From: Methylococcales bacterium
GTDB lineage: Bacteria > Pseudomonadota > Gammaproteobacteria > Methylococcales > Methylomonadaceae
Direction: 5' to 3'
Length of the DNA: 64,000 bases
Assembly: GCA_028715725.1 (NCBI GenBank)
Contig: JAQURG010000007.1
Span: 1-64,000, forward strand
The position numbers were made by a program, and so were the translations under genes. The notes beneath the pieces are model-generated. The model was not told where the DNA came from, did no database searches, and saw nothing but the letters and a program-made list of their open reading frames with translations. This document shows positions 26,901 through 36,059 of this stretch, piece after piece; the stretch's first letter is position 1, and the number at the start of each line of letters is the position of its first letter.

Positions 26901-28742
26901 ATGCAAAAAATTATAGCCGGTTCAATATTGCTTGCGGGTATCAATGCCCAGACGCAAGCCCAGGATAACTCCACTAACAATTCGTTAGAACTCCCCAATA
27001 TGGTGGTTACGGCCACAAGAACGGAAGTTGTCAAAAATCAGCTATCCGCTGCAGCTACCGTTTATACCCGTGAGGATATTGATCGTTTGCAAGTTAAAAC
27101 CTTGCCCGAGCTGTTGAAGGGCACAACCGGTGTCGATATAACGCAAGCCGGCGGTTATGGAAAAACGACCAGTTTATTTATGCGCGGCACTAATTCGGAC
27201 CAGGTTCTGGTGCTGATAGATGGGATTAAAGCCGGTTCTGCGACCTTGGGTACAACCTCTTTTGAATTTATTCCGGTTGATCAGATTGAGCGGATTGAAA
27301 TTATTCGCGGACCGCAGTCAAGCCTGTACGGATCAGAAGCCATGGGCGGTGTTATTCAGATTTTTACCCGTAAAGGCAACATGCAGGAAAAACCAAGCAT
27401 CTCGCTGGTTGGGGGCGGGGGTTCATACAATACCTATAATCTCGCCGGCACCGTTAGTGGAAAATGGAAAAATAGCTGGTATACCTTGGGTTCGTCACGT
27501 TTTGATTCCCAAGGATTTAACGCCCGGCAGCCAACTCCCGGTCGTTTCGGCGTTAATCAGCCTGACCACGACGGCTACCAGAATACGGCAGTAAATGCAC
27601 GGCTGGGCCACCGCTTTGAAAATAACGCCGAGGTTGAAGCGTTTTTTATGCGGGCTGAGGGAAAAACCGAATATGACGGCTTCCAGGATAAAACGGAATT
27701 TGTAAATCAGGTTGTGGGCGTTACAGGCAGCATGGATATTGTTGAAGACTGGCGTTCAACCCTGCGTTTGGGGCAAAGCCGGGATGATAGCGATCAGTTT
27801 GCTCCGGATGGTGATTTTGCCAGCCAATTTAACAGCACCCGCTGGAACGCCAGCTGGCTGAATCAGTTTACTTTATCCGACGAGCATCAACTGATCGCAG
27901 GTGCGGACTATCGCCTGGATCAAGTGGACAGCTCGGAAACATTCGCAGAGAGCTCTCGCTATGATGTGGGTGTATTTACTGAATTACGCAGCCAGTTATG
28001 GGATGATCATTTTGTTAATGCTTCGGTACGTTGGGATGAAAATGAAGCCTTCGGTGATTATGTGACCGGCAATGCCGGCTGGCGCTATAACTGGAATTAC
28101 GGTATTAGTCTATTGGCAAACTTCGGCAATGCCTTCAAGGCGCCGTCTTTCAATGATCTTTATTTTCCGAATTACGGCAACCCCAACCTGAAGCCGGAAG
28201 AGTCAACATCGTTTGAAGCCGGTCTTGCCGGAAATCATGATTGGGGCCAATGGGAAATTCGCGCCTATCATACCAATATCGACAATTTGATTACACCGAC
28301 AATGGACGCGGTAACTTTCGATTTTAGTGCGCAAAACATTGGTAAAGCGCAAATTGACGGCATTGAAACTGAAATCGGCACGCAACTGATGGGCTGGAAT
28401 GGCAAACTGAGCATGAATCTGCTAGGCCCCAAGAGTCGGGAGACTAATAAAATATTGCCCCGCCGCGCCCAGGAAACCTTGGCGTTTGATTTATCAAGAT
28501 CATTCGGAGCTGTCGATGTAGGCGCTAATGTGCTGGCGCAAGGTGAGCGTTTTGATGACATACAGAATACAATCAGGGTTGCAGGCTATGTGACCGTTGA
28601 TTTAAGATCAGCTTATCATTTCAATAAAAACTGGATGGTAAGCGCAAAGCTGAATAATCTGCTGGATAAAAATTATCAAACAGTCGATACTTTTAATAGC
28701 GCAGGTAGAAACTTTTTTGTTTCAATCCATTATAACAACTGA
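26901..28742 (+). CDS. btuB: TonB-dependent vitamin B12 outer-membrane receptor
   Basis: A 613-residue receptor starting at the ATG at 26901, which has a GAGGAC ribosome-binding site. An ATG further upstream at 26769 is in frame but would put the riboswitch output region inside the gene, so I reject it. A signal peptide (to about AQA, residue 20) is followed by the TonB box-like LPNMVVTATR, the plug domain (ELLKGTTGVDITQAGGYG, LFMRGTNSDQVLVLIDG, ERIEIIRGPQSSLYGSEAMGGVI), and a 22-strand barrel ending in an aromatic-poor IHYNN. The riboswitch and the downstream importer gene support B12 as substrate. Confidence 0.95.
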   Translation: MQKIIAGSILLAGINAQTQAQDNSTNNSLELPNMVVTATRTEVVKNQLSAAATVYTREDIDRLQVKTLPELLKGTTGVDITQAGGYGKTTSLFMRGTNSDQVLVLIDGIKAGSATLGTTSFEFIPVDQIERIEIIRGPQSSLYGSEAMGGVIQIFTRKGNMQEKPSISLVGGGGSYNTYNLAGTVSGKWKNSWYTLGSSRFDSQGFNARQPTPGRFGVNQPDHDGYQNTAVNARLGHRFENNAEVEAFFMRAEGKTEYDGFQDKTEFVNQVVGVTGSMDIVEDWRSTLRLGQSRDDSDQFAPDGDFASQFNSTRWNASWLNQFTLSDEHQLIAGADYRLDQVDSSETFAESSRYDVGVFTELRSQLWDDHFVNASVRWDENEAFGDYVTGNAGWRYNWNYGISLLANFGNAFKAPSFNDLYFPNYGNPNLKPEESTSFEAGLAGNHDWGQWEIRAYHTNIDNLITPTMDAVTFDFSAQNIGKAQIDGIETEIGTQLMGWNGKLSMNLLGPKSRETNKILPRRAQETLAFDLSRSFGAVDVGANVLAQGERFDDIQNTIRVAGYVTVDLRSAYHFNKNWMVSAKLNNLLDKNYQTVDTFNSAGRNFFVSIHYNN

Positions 28743-28807
28743 AAAATACACCCAAATTTCATCCCCGAAAACTTATCACAATAACTCACTATCTCTGGAG
28801 GTAAAAA

Positions 28808-29389
28808 ATGAATATAAAACAATGGTTGCAAGCCGAGTATTTACCTATTCCCTTGATCGCACTGATGGTATTGACGCGCTTTCATCATTTTGGCGATGTA
28901 TTACATCTTCCCGACGCTTCGCTGGCGGTATTTTTCTTCGCCGGTTTTTACCGTAAAAAAGCATTGCTTGGCTTCTTATTGGCTTTGGCCGCATTGATAG
29001 ATTTCATTGCCATCAAAAACGGCACCAGCAGCTGGTGCGTTTCTCCCGCTTATGTTTTTCTGATTCCAACCTATGCCGTAATGTGGTTTGCCGGCCGTTA
29101 CTGCTCTACGCTGAAATCCATCAAAGTTGCTGAACTGACTTTGCAGTTGGGCCTGCTGATTGTTGCAACCACGATTGCCTTCGCCATTTCAAACGGCAGC
29201 TTTTATTTATTTTCAGGACGTTATGATAGTTTGAGTTTGGGGCAGTATTTCTCGGCAATGGTTCAGTATTACCCGCCTTATATGGGTTATACGTTAATTT
29301 ATGCGGTTGCAGGTTTAACATTTGTTAAACTGTTTAATGCACTGCCCGACGCGCAATCCAAGTATGGAGAGGTTGACAGAAGGGATTGA
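28808..29389 (+). CDS. btuM: BtuM-type solitary B12 transporter (ECF S-component-like)
   Basis: A 193-residue membrane protein of about six helices. It follows btuB by 65 bases, with a good SD (CTGGAGG). The block SSWCVSPAYVFLIPTY, with Cys77, matches the conserved cysteine region of BtuM, where the Thiobacillus denitrificans protein uses a Cys to bind and decyanate cobalamin (known of the family). TRFHHFGDVLHLPDASLAVFF is another strong block. BtuM can import B12 without the ECF energising module. No BtuCDF is in the window, so this may be the main inner-membrane route, under the same riboswitch. Confidence 0.85.
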   Translation: MNIKQWLQAEYLPIPLIALMVLTRFHHFGDVLHLPDASLAVFFFAGFYRKKALLGFLLALAALIDFIAIKNGTSSWCVSPAYVFLIPTYAVMWFAGRYCSTLKSIKVAELTLQLGLLIVATTIAFAISNGSFYLFSGRYDSLSLGQYFSAMVQYYPPYMGYTLIYAVAGLTFVKLFNALPDAQSKYGEVDRRD

Positions 29390-29433
29390 TAAGGCGGTTG
29401 AGTAGTTTACAGCCGAACTCCACTTGATATACT

Positions 29434-29492
29434 CGGCTATTGCTGCCGTCATTAGCCTTGCGGTTTATGAGGCCATGGCACGACAATAGCCG
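29434..29492. repeat. Inverted repeat between btuM and the next gene
   Basis: CGGCTATTG (29434-29442) and CAATAGCCG (29484-29492) form a perfect 9-base stem with a 41-base loop. GCCTTTTT follows (29496-29503). It may be a weak terminator that separates btuM from the next gene, or a scar of a mobile repeat. Confidence 0.5.
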
Positions 29493-29515
29493 AACGCCTT
29501 TTTGGGGATAGACGA

Positions 29516-30112
29516 ATGACAATGGCAACAAATGACTCAGGCACTAGTGAGACTGTTGAAAATCCGGATGGGACATTCACTGAATATACCTACTTCGAGC
29601 CCACCGAAGAAAAGATGAAAGAGTTGTCGCAGGATTTATTCTCAAAAAACTGGGACAAAATTGTCGTTGGCCCTTGCGTTGAAGGCGCAGTTTTTGAAAT
29701 ACGTTTTGCAGAAGAACCCAGGCTTTCATATTCTGATGGCTATCTAACTGTTGACCTGGGTCACTGGCATTTTCATCTTTGCATTGGACCGCACAGAAAT
29801 TGTCCATCTGAAGAACTGAGAAAGAACCGTCCAGTTGCCAAGTGCGGTTTTTTTAAAATGTGTAGCGGTAAAAACGGCGGCGGCCGTAGTTGGGGTTTGC
29901 GGATGTGGAACGGCTATGGCGATCAATTGACAACCGTCTTTTTGCCGTCGCCGTTTTTATCTGATGGCCAGCAGGTATTGCCTGAACCGCAATGGGAACG
30001 CCTGAATTTATATTACAGTTTGCGGGAAAAATATTTGGGCGAACCGAGGCCGGAAAATTTTAAACCCGCAGACGCGTCCGATAGTAATCCTTTTTTGAAT
30101 GGGTATGGCTAA
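29516..30112 (+). CDS. Unrecognised conserved-looking protein, His/Cys-rich
   Basis: A 198-residue soluble protein with no signal peptide. I do not recognise the family. A dense polar core is visible: DLGHWHFHLCIGPHRNCP (several His and Cys in 18 residues), then RPVAKCGFFKMCSGKNGG, and RSWGLRMWNGYGDQLTTVFL. The C-terminus has PQWERLNLYYSLREKYLG. Together the His/Cys cluster and conserved Trp/Arg residues suggest a metal, heme or tetrapyrrole site, but that is inference. It lies 127 bases after btuM on the same strand, behind an inverted repeat, so riboswitch control is possible but unproven. Two in-frame ATGs (29516, 29522) compete as starts. Confidence 0.75.
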   Translation: MTMATNDSGTSETVENPDGTFTEYTYFEPTEEKMKELSQDLFSKNWDKIVVGPCVEGAVFEIRFAEEPRLSYSDGYLTVDLGHWHFHLCIGPHRNCPSEELRKNRPVAKCGFFKMCSGKNGGGRSWGLRMWNGYGDQLTTVFLPSPFLSDGQQVLPEPQWERLNLYYSLREKYLGEPRPENFKPADASDSNPFLNGYG

Positions 30113-30151
30113 ATGCCTGATATCTGCTCTTCGGCAGGTTTGGCGTATGCT

Positions 30152-31732
30152 TTATCTGATTAGCCATTTTTGCATGCAGAGTTCAACTTCCCTGTTCATG
30201 GTATCCTCATTCCAGTTAAGAACTTTTGCAGCGGTTTCAGCGAGGCGTTGCAATTCGTCGGGCGTCACTTTCGCCAGAATTAGCAAAGGCAGTCGACGGC
30301 GTAATAAGTCTTCCAGATGCACAACCATTTCATGCTTAGCGCAAAAAATAAGATCGGCCATGATAAACGGCAGTGAGGGCATTATTCTTTTAGCCAATTC
30401 AGCATCTTGTTCAATCAGCTCGAAAATAGCTGATACTTGGCTGCCATGGCGGCGCAGCAGCCAATGTGCGCTTTCATCGTCGATGCCTAAAGATATTGCT
30501 TCACTTAATGCAGCGTCCGACCATTGCTGATAATCCTCAACAGGCGACCAAGGAAAGGATTTGCCAGTGGTCTGACAGGATTCATTACAGCCCAGATTCT
30601 TGCATAAAATATCGACAATAGAGGCAGCATCTTCTCGGGCGGAAGTGAATTTGCCACCGATAGAAGAAAGAAGGCCGTTGTCTGAAGTTATTAATTCCCA
30701 ATCACGATTAATATTGGAAGGTGATGCACTGGCGCTGGGCTTTAACACACGCAAACCTGCGAAGCGGCCGATAATATCCTGTTCTGTCCAGTTTACTGTC
30801 TTGAGTATATGATTGGCTTCAGTCAGTAAATAATTAATATCTTCGGCTTCAACCGTTACATGATCAATATCACCGCTATAATCATTATCCGTTGTACCCA
30901 GCAGGGTCAGTCCATACCAAGGAATAATAAAAAAAACGCGCCCGTCAGTTTTCGTCGTGAGCAATAAGGCTTCATCCTCAAGTATTCCGGGCATAATTAA
31001 ATGAACGCCTTTTGTTAACCTTCCGTATTGAGTTTTACTGTGCGGGTCTGATGACCATTGTCCTGTGCAATTAACAAGCTGGGCCGCATGAACCATGGTT
31101 GTTTCGCCGCTGACATTATCGTATATCTCAGCACCGCAAAGCTGTCCATTGACTTCTACAAAACCAATGACTTTGCAATAATTAAGACAAACCGCTCCGG
31201 CAGTTTGAGCGCCATTGATTAATTCGAGCACAAAACGGGCATCATCGGTCTGCGCATCCAGATACGTGTAGCCTGCTTTTAAGCCTGTGTTGTCAAGACA
31301 GGGGAAACGTTCAGCAAACTCAGTAGGCGTAAGGCGTCGATGATGCTGATCCCTTGGAACAGTGCCGGCAAGCCAGTCATAGATCATTAAACCGATGCTG
31401 AGCCGGAAAGAACCGATTCGACTATGGTTATAAACTGGAACTCCGAATCGCAAGGGCCAGACCCGGTGCGGGGCTGCTTTAAACAGCATCTGGCGTTCAG
31501 CAAGGGATTTGCGCACCAGTTTGAAGTTCAGCATCTCCAGATAACGCAAGCCGCCGTGAATCAACTTGCTGGAAGCTGACGATGTTGCACACGCCCAGTC
31601 GCCTTGATCGACGACGGCCACTTTCAGGCCACGCAATGCTGCGTCGTAAGCTGTCCATGCACCATAAACACCGCCGCCGCAAATTAACACATCAAAACGC
31701 TGATCTTTGACCTTTGAAAAATCCCGCTGCAT
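30152..31732 (-). CDS. glpD: FAD-dependent glycerol-3-phosphate dehydrogenase
   Basis: A 526-residue flavoprotein that oxidises glycerol-3-phosphate to dihydroxyacetone phosphate at the inner membrane and feeds the quinone pool. The dinucleotide motif ICGGGVYGAWTAYDAALRG is at residues 17-35. Family blocks follow: SSASSKLIHGGLRYLE, a catalytic-region HLIMPGIL and FFIIPWYGLTLLGTTDNDY, and a second FAD site with IGGKFTSAR. The C-terminal helical domain is present. No glycerol facilitator, kinase or regulator gene is adjacent. The convergent upstream gene ends 40 bases away. Confidence 0.92.
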   Translation of the reverse strand: MQRDFSKVKDQRFDVLICGGGVYGAWTAYDAALRGLKVAVVDQGDWACATSSASSKLIHGGLRYLEMLNFKLVRKSLAERQMLFKAAPHRVWPLRFGVPVYNHSRIGSFRLSIGLMIYDWLAGTVPRDQHHRRLTPTEFAERFPCLDNTGLKAGYTYLDAQTDDARFVLELINGAQTAGAVCLNYCKVIGFVEVNGQLCGAEIYDNVSGETTMVHAAQLVNCTGQWSSDPHSKTQYGRLTKGVHLIMPGILEDEALLLTTKTDGRVFFIIPWYGLTLLGTTDNDYSGDIDHVTVEAEDINYLLTEANHILKTVNWTEQDIIGRFAGLRVLKPSASASPSNINRDWELITSDNGLLSSIGGKFTSAREDAASIVDILCKNLGCNESCQTTGKSFPWSPVEDYQQWSDAALSEAISLGIDDESAHWLLRRHGSQVSAIFELIEQDAELAKRIMPSLPFIMADLIFCAKHEMVVHLEDLLRRRLPLLILAKVTPDELQRLAETAAKVLNWNEDTMNREVELCMQKWLIR

Positions 31733-31865
31733 GGCTCAACTCTTATCTGCAAGGTTCCTGTGGATCATCGGTAATCAGTATAACGACCCCGAGAATAGTG
31801 CATTAGCCGTGTATTTATACCCATTACAGCAATAAGAAGCAATGCTTTTGTACAGCCTGTAAAGT

Positions 31866-32594
31866 TCAGATATAAAGCGACGACATACTCCGCCAATAAT
31901 GAGCACTATGCGCTCGATCGTCCCACACCAGTAATTGATGGCCAATCTCTTTTTTCCACAATATCGAACTTAGCTGTTTATTACTCTGCAAAAACGGATC
32001 TTCATTGCCAATTACCAGGACAATATCCATTTCTCTCAGGTAACCTAAACGCCAGTGACAATCGAGATTAGGCAAAAAATGGTTAGGGGTATGAAAATAA
32101 ATATCTTCATTATAAAAACCATCGAAAAGATCATTAAAATTTTCGATTTTCATCGTGAGGTCATAACGGCCTGAGAATGCGACCAGTTTTTTAAACAAAT
32201 GAGGATGGCGCAACGCAATATTGGTCGCTTGAAAAGCGCCGAGACTGTAACCGTGGGAGATAACGCACTCATGCGGATTCTTGTCTTGCATAAAGGGCAG
32301 CACTTCATTCAGGACATATTCTTCATAAGTTATATGCCGTTGAATACGGCCAGCGGGATGTGCCCAACGGCAATAAAGGCTTTCACTATCGATGCTGTCA
32401 ATGCAATAAAGCTGAAGATAACCCTGTTTTATTTTTTGTTCCAAAGACTTTGCCATGCCCAGATTTTCATATTCATAAAACCGGCCGTAACGTGAGGGAA
32501 AAACCAGTACTTTTGCGCCGGCATGACCGAATACCAATAGCTCCATATTGCGCTCTAACCGGTTGCTCCACCACTTGTGATATTCACGATTCAT
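31866..32594 (-). CDS. Alpha/beta hydrolase, esterase-D-like
   Basis: A 242-residue hydrolase. The nucleophile elbow GYSLGAF gives Ser117. An Asp follows in VIGNEDPF and a His in DDRAHSAHYW, which are the likely catalytic triad. The opening MNREYHKWWSNRLERNMELL and VFPSRYGRFYEYE are typical of the small esterase group related to COG4947. The substrate is unknown. It lies 31 bases downstream of another hydrolase gene on the same strand, which suggests a two-gene unit. Confidence 0.8.
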   Translation of the reverse strand: MNREYHKWWSNRLERNMELLVFGHAGAKVLVFPSRYGRFYEYENLGMAKSLEQKIKQGYLQLYCIDSIDSESLYCRWAHPAGRIQRHITYEEYVLNEVLPFMQDKNPHECVISHGYSLGAFQATNIALRHPHLFKKLVAFSGRYDLTMKIENFNDLFDGFYNEDIYFHTPNHFLPNLDCHWRLGYLREMDIVLVIGNEDPFLQSNKQLSSILWKKEIGHQLLVWDDRAHSAHYWRSMSSLYI

Positions 32595-32625
32595 TTAAAG
32601 CCTCTGCTTTTTTATGCCATTGGGA

Positions 32626-33585
32626 TTATTCGTTAAGAGGTGCAAAAAAATTATCCAATTCAGAAATTAGCTCTTGTTGCTGCCGTTCTTGATCAGGACA
32701 ACTGTGATGCCCCGCATTTAAAATAAACAGTTGCTTTGTTCCAGCTATTGCATTGTATATTGCAAATTGCCCGGGTGGCGCCACACACGGATCAAAGACC
32801 GCGCATGCGCAATGCATCGGAATGGTAATCCGCTTCGCCGCCGAGGCGGCATCATAATACCGTAATGTTTTAAGGGTTTGTTTTTTATGAGTTCGATAAA
32901 ACTGCTGCAAGCTATTTGTGCTGCCCCGTGTTTCCAGCCGTAAGCGTAAAGGATTATTGCCAAAAGTGGGAATATTGAGATGGCCTCGTGCAATTCGTTG
33001 TTCCCAAGCCAGGGCCAAAGCGCCGATGCCGCCGGAAAAACTGATACCCAGATAACCTAAATGCCCAGTAGTCTGCGGAAACAACTGTAACATCGCGCTG
33101 ACCGCCAGCCATACATCTTCAACACAGCCGCCCAGAATATACCGGTCTGCCTGATCAATATTATGCAATACATGATGGTAAGGTTCGGATGGGATGCTTG
33201 GCTGAGCGCTGAGCGCTAAACCGCGAAAGCTGGGAAACAACAGGGCGGCATTCTTGAACGGCAGATGAAAAACGGGTTCATTACGCCCTCCATAGCCATG
33301 GCCGATAATGAAGCAGCGCTTTATAACACCGGTAACCGGTAACAACAACCAGCCTCTAATAGTAAAGTTATCCGTAGAGGTGTAGCTTATTTCCAATAGC
33401 CGCCAGCCCAGCTTGTTTTCATTGATAACCCTTGTTTGCGGTTGAGGATCAACGGTTAGTGCTTTACGGTAGCGCGCTTGCCAGAAGTCATCAAAATCCT
33501 TGGGTTCCTTCGGTACTTTTACAGCCAATAACTGCTGAAGAGAATAACCGTAAGTCGGGTCAAAACCATATTCAGTTGAATCCAT
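32626..33585 (-). CDS. Acetylxylan esterase-like (AXE1) alpha/beta hydrolase
   Basis: A 319-residue serine hydrolase of the cephalosporin-C deacetylase/acetylxylan esterase group. It has the N-terminal PKDFDDFWQARYRKAL, the GYGGRNEP oxyanion region, the nucleophile block GYLGISFSGGIGALAL (Ser182 or Ser184), an Asp in VFDPCVAPPG, and His in NAGHHSCP. The block FDPCVAPPGQFAIYNAI matches the family's D-x-x-x-P-P-S/G-x-x-x-x-x-N pattern. The natural substrate may be an acetylated sugar or another ester. It is paired with the neighbouring esterase gene. Confidence 0.82.
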   Translation of the reverse strand: MDSTEYGFDPTYGYSLQQLLAVKVPKEPKDFDDFWQARYRKALTVDPQPQTRVINENKLGWRLLEISYTSTDNFTIRGWLLLPVTGVIKRCFIIGHGYGGRNEPVFHLPFKNAALLFPSFRGLALSAQPSIPSEPYHHVLHNIDQADRYILGGCVEDVWLAVSAMLQLFPQTTGHLGYLGISFSGGIGALALAWEQRIARGHLNIPTFGNNPLRLRLETRGSTNSLQQFYRTHKKQTLKTLRYYDAASAAKRITIPMHCACAVFDPCVAPPGQFAIYNAIAGTKQLFILNAGHHSCPDQERQQQELISELDNFFAPLNE

Positions 33586-34237
33586 AACTCTTTATTAATT
33601 GATATTTGTATAAACCGTCTTTTATATCACAGTACGTACATTAAAGAATAACCTGCATCCCGGATTATTAATATGCGGCTAAATGATCACGGGAACAGTC
33701 ACTGGAAATCGGTTGTAATCACAATTGATAAGTTTAAAGAAATGCCTTGCAGCATGAATAATTTAATCAGCCGCATAATGGCGACTTTATCAGATTAAAC
33801 AGGTGTTTGATATTCATGATAAATCTGCCATTAAAAAGTAAAGATTGTTCTGAACTGTGCAGATTGTCACTCGTCTTGAAACAGATTATTTTTGGTCAAT
33901 TGACAATTATTTAATAATTAGGTTAAATGATCCACGTTAGTGTTGTGGGATTCCCATTTATAGTGCCCGAGGCAAAAATCCATTCCATCAACAATTGATT
34001 GCCAGCAACATTTGTGCGTCAACAGCTTTTTAGTCAGTAAAAAACGAGTGTTGAAGAGCAAGCGCCTAAGCTGCTTGAAGGCTTGCTCTAACAAGAACCG
34101 GTATTTATTCAAACATTCAGGACCGAAGGCTCAGAAACTGCCATCGCAGTGTAGAAATATCTGCTCTGAATGACGAAAGACGAATAGTTGCTCATGCAAC
34201 ATCGTTTTAAAATATATATTCAGTTTCGGAGAGCGTA
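33586..34237. other. Intergenic region without a supported gene
   Basis: 650 bases of AT-rich sequence between divergent genes. A minus-strand reading of 64 residues (33918-34112) exists but shows no family features. There is an imperfect inverted repeat: TTTAATC near 33761 and GATTAAA near 33792. The 3' end provides the lipoprotein gene's SD (GGAGAG). Otherwise I see nothing. Confidence 0.4.
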
Positions 34238-35995
34238 ATGAAAAAAATATATTGTATAGTCCCCGTAATCTATCTGTTAAGTGGTTGTAATGAGCCGCCG
34301 AAAGCTCCATCAACTCCCCCGACTCCTCCTTCCAAAACATTATCAATCAGCGCTTGCCCGCAAGAGGATAACGAAGAAGGCGATTATAGCCCCACTGATC
34401 AGAAGGCCTTATTGGCGGACGTTCTGGCTGGAAAAAATGAAGAAGTATTCAATGAGGCGTTCGAGAAAGGAGATATCATTTTCGGCACGAGCTTTACTTT
34501 GCAGCAGGGAGGCGGGATTTATATTGGCACTGCGGAGCCTTCGCACTTTACGAGAATACCGCGCGCAGACCAGAACGGTCCGGGGGAATGGGGCGACGTA
34601 AATCGCAAACTGGTACGGCCGACAGGTCCCAATGCGCAATCCTGCGTAGCCTGTCATAATCAGCCTGTTGAAGATGGCGCAGGTTCTACCGCCGCCAATG
34701 TCCATCGTATTCCTCAACTTGAAGAAAATCCGACCTTAACGATTCAGCGCAATACACCGCATGTATTAGGGTCTGGCGCTTTGCAGCGTCTGGCCGAAGA
34801 AATGACTGATGATTTATTAAGAATCAAGCAGGAAGCTGAAAAAGAAGCCTGCAATAACAAAGGCGGCGGTATCAATAAAGAGTTGAAGACCAAAGGCGTA
34901 AGTTTTGGATATTTCACGATGACTTGTGTAGACGGCACGGCCAAGATTGATGAGGTAAATTCAAAAGTTGAAGGCATCGACCCCGATTGGGTTGTCCGGC
35001 CCTATGAATGGAAAAAAAGCGTCGCCTTCTTACGGGATTTTATGCGCAACGCCGGTAATAATGAAACCGGCATGCAAGCCGTGGAATTAACAGGTAAAGG
35101 CCTGGATGAGGATAACGACAAGAAAGTTGATGAGCTCACTGTCGGCGATATGACCGCATTCACTGTTTATATGGCCGCACAACCGCGTCCGACCACCAGG
35201 TTAGAGCTTGATGATCTCGGCATACTTGCAGCGGCAGAGCAACAACTCAAACCGTCAGAACGTGCGCAAATCAAGCATGGCGATGAGTTGTTCAAGACGA
35301 TAGAATGCAGCAGTTGCCACCAGCCGGAAATGACTTTAAACAATTCTTTTTTTCAGGAGCCTAGCGCTTCCGTTTATTATCGCGACAAGAAAGAGGATTT
35401 CTTCAAAAAATACAAGGTGCAAGTCGATATGGAAGCGGAGGGGGTAACGCCTGCTCATCCGGTCAAGTTTGATCTGACCAAAGATCAACCGAATAATCTG
35501 CTCTGCAAGGATAAGGAAAAAATCCGGCTGGGCGCTTTCGAAAAGCGCAATGGAAAAGCCGTTGTACGTCTCTACAGCGATTTGAAGCGGCATTATATGG
35601 GCGACCAATTAGCAGAAACAGTCGATGAACTGGAAGAGCCCGGCGAATATGTCAATGGTCATATGAGCCAGGTTAACTATGAACCTGTGAATGCCATCAT
35701 GCCGGCTGACAGGGATGCTTTAAGCAGCGGCAAAGCCACTTTCGGTACTGAAGAATTATGGGGCGTAGCTTGTACAGGCCCCTGGATGCACGACGGCCGC
35801 GCCACAACTTTGCGGGAAGCGATTCAGCTTCATGGCGGGGAAGCGGCTGCATCACGCGACAAGTTCAATAAACTCAGTGAAAAGGATCAAAAAGACGTTA
35901 TTGCCTCTCTGGGCAATCTGGTGCTTTACCTGAATAATGCCGAAAGCGGCAAAGCACCGGACAGCCTTGCTGATATCTGTGAAGTCAAGGATTAG
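34238..35995 (+). CDS. Di-heme oxidoreductase, cytochrome c peroxidase/DHOR-like lipoprotein
   Basis: A 585-residue exported lipoprotein. The lipobox LLSGC gives the lipidated Cys17. Two c-type heme sites are present: CVACH (Cys136-His140) and CSSCH (Cys357-His361). GDIIFGTSF and the late block CTGPWMHDGRATTLREAIQLHGGEA are typical of DHOR/MauG-related proteins, where the closing HDGRA and HGGEA segments sit near the heme. Members act as peroxidases, thiol or small-molecule oxidases. The specific activity here is not known. It is a single gene on the plus strand, in the periplasm or on the outer membrane face. Confidence 0.85.
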   Translation: MKKIYCIVPVIYLLSGCNEPPKAPSTPPTPPSKTLSISACPQEDNEEGDYSPTDQKALLADVLAGKNEEVFNEAFEKGDIIFGTSFTLQQGGGIYIGTAEPSHFTRIPRADQNGPGEWGDVNRKLVRPTGPNAQSCVACHNQPVEDGAGSTAANVHRIPQLEENPTLTIQRNTPHVLGSGALQRLAEEMTDDLLRIKQEAEKEACNNKGGGINKELKTKGVSFGYFTMTCVDGTAKIDEVNSKVEGIDPDWVVRPYEWKKSVAFLRDFMRNAGNNETGMQAVELTGKGLDEDNDKKVDELTVGDMTAFTVYMAAQPRPTTRLELDDLGILAAAEQQLKPSERAQIKHGDELFKTIECSSCHQPEMTLNNSFFQEPSASVYYRDKKEDFFKKYKVQVDMEAEGVTPAHPVKFDLTKDQPNNLLCKDKEKIRLGAFEKRNGKAVVRLYSDLKRHYMGDQLAETVDELEEPGEYVNGHMSQVNYEPVNAIMPADRDALSSGKATFGTEELWGVACTGPWMHDGRATTLREAIQLHGGEAAASRDKFNKLSEKDQKDVIASLGNLVLYLNNAESGKAPDSLADICEVKD

Positions 35996-36059
35996 GCCGT
36001 TGTTTGATTCTTGTTCCGGCGGGACGGGATAATCAGCCCGCCCTCAACCTTTGTATTCA

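Noticed and set aside
33918-34112. 64-residue minus-strand reading in the gap before the di-heme gene
   Set aside because: No recognisable domain, no clear ribosome-binding site and surrounded by non-coding AT-rich sequence.
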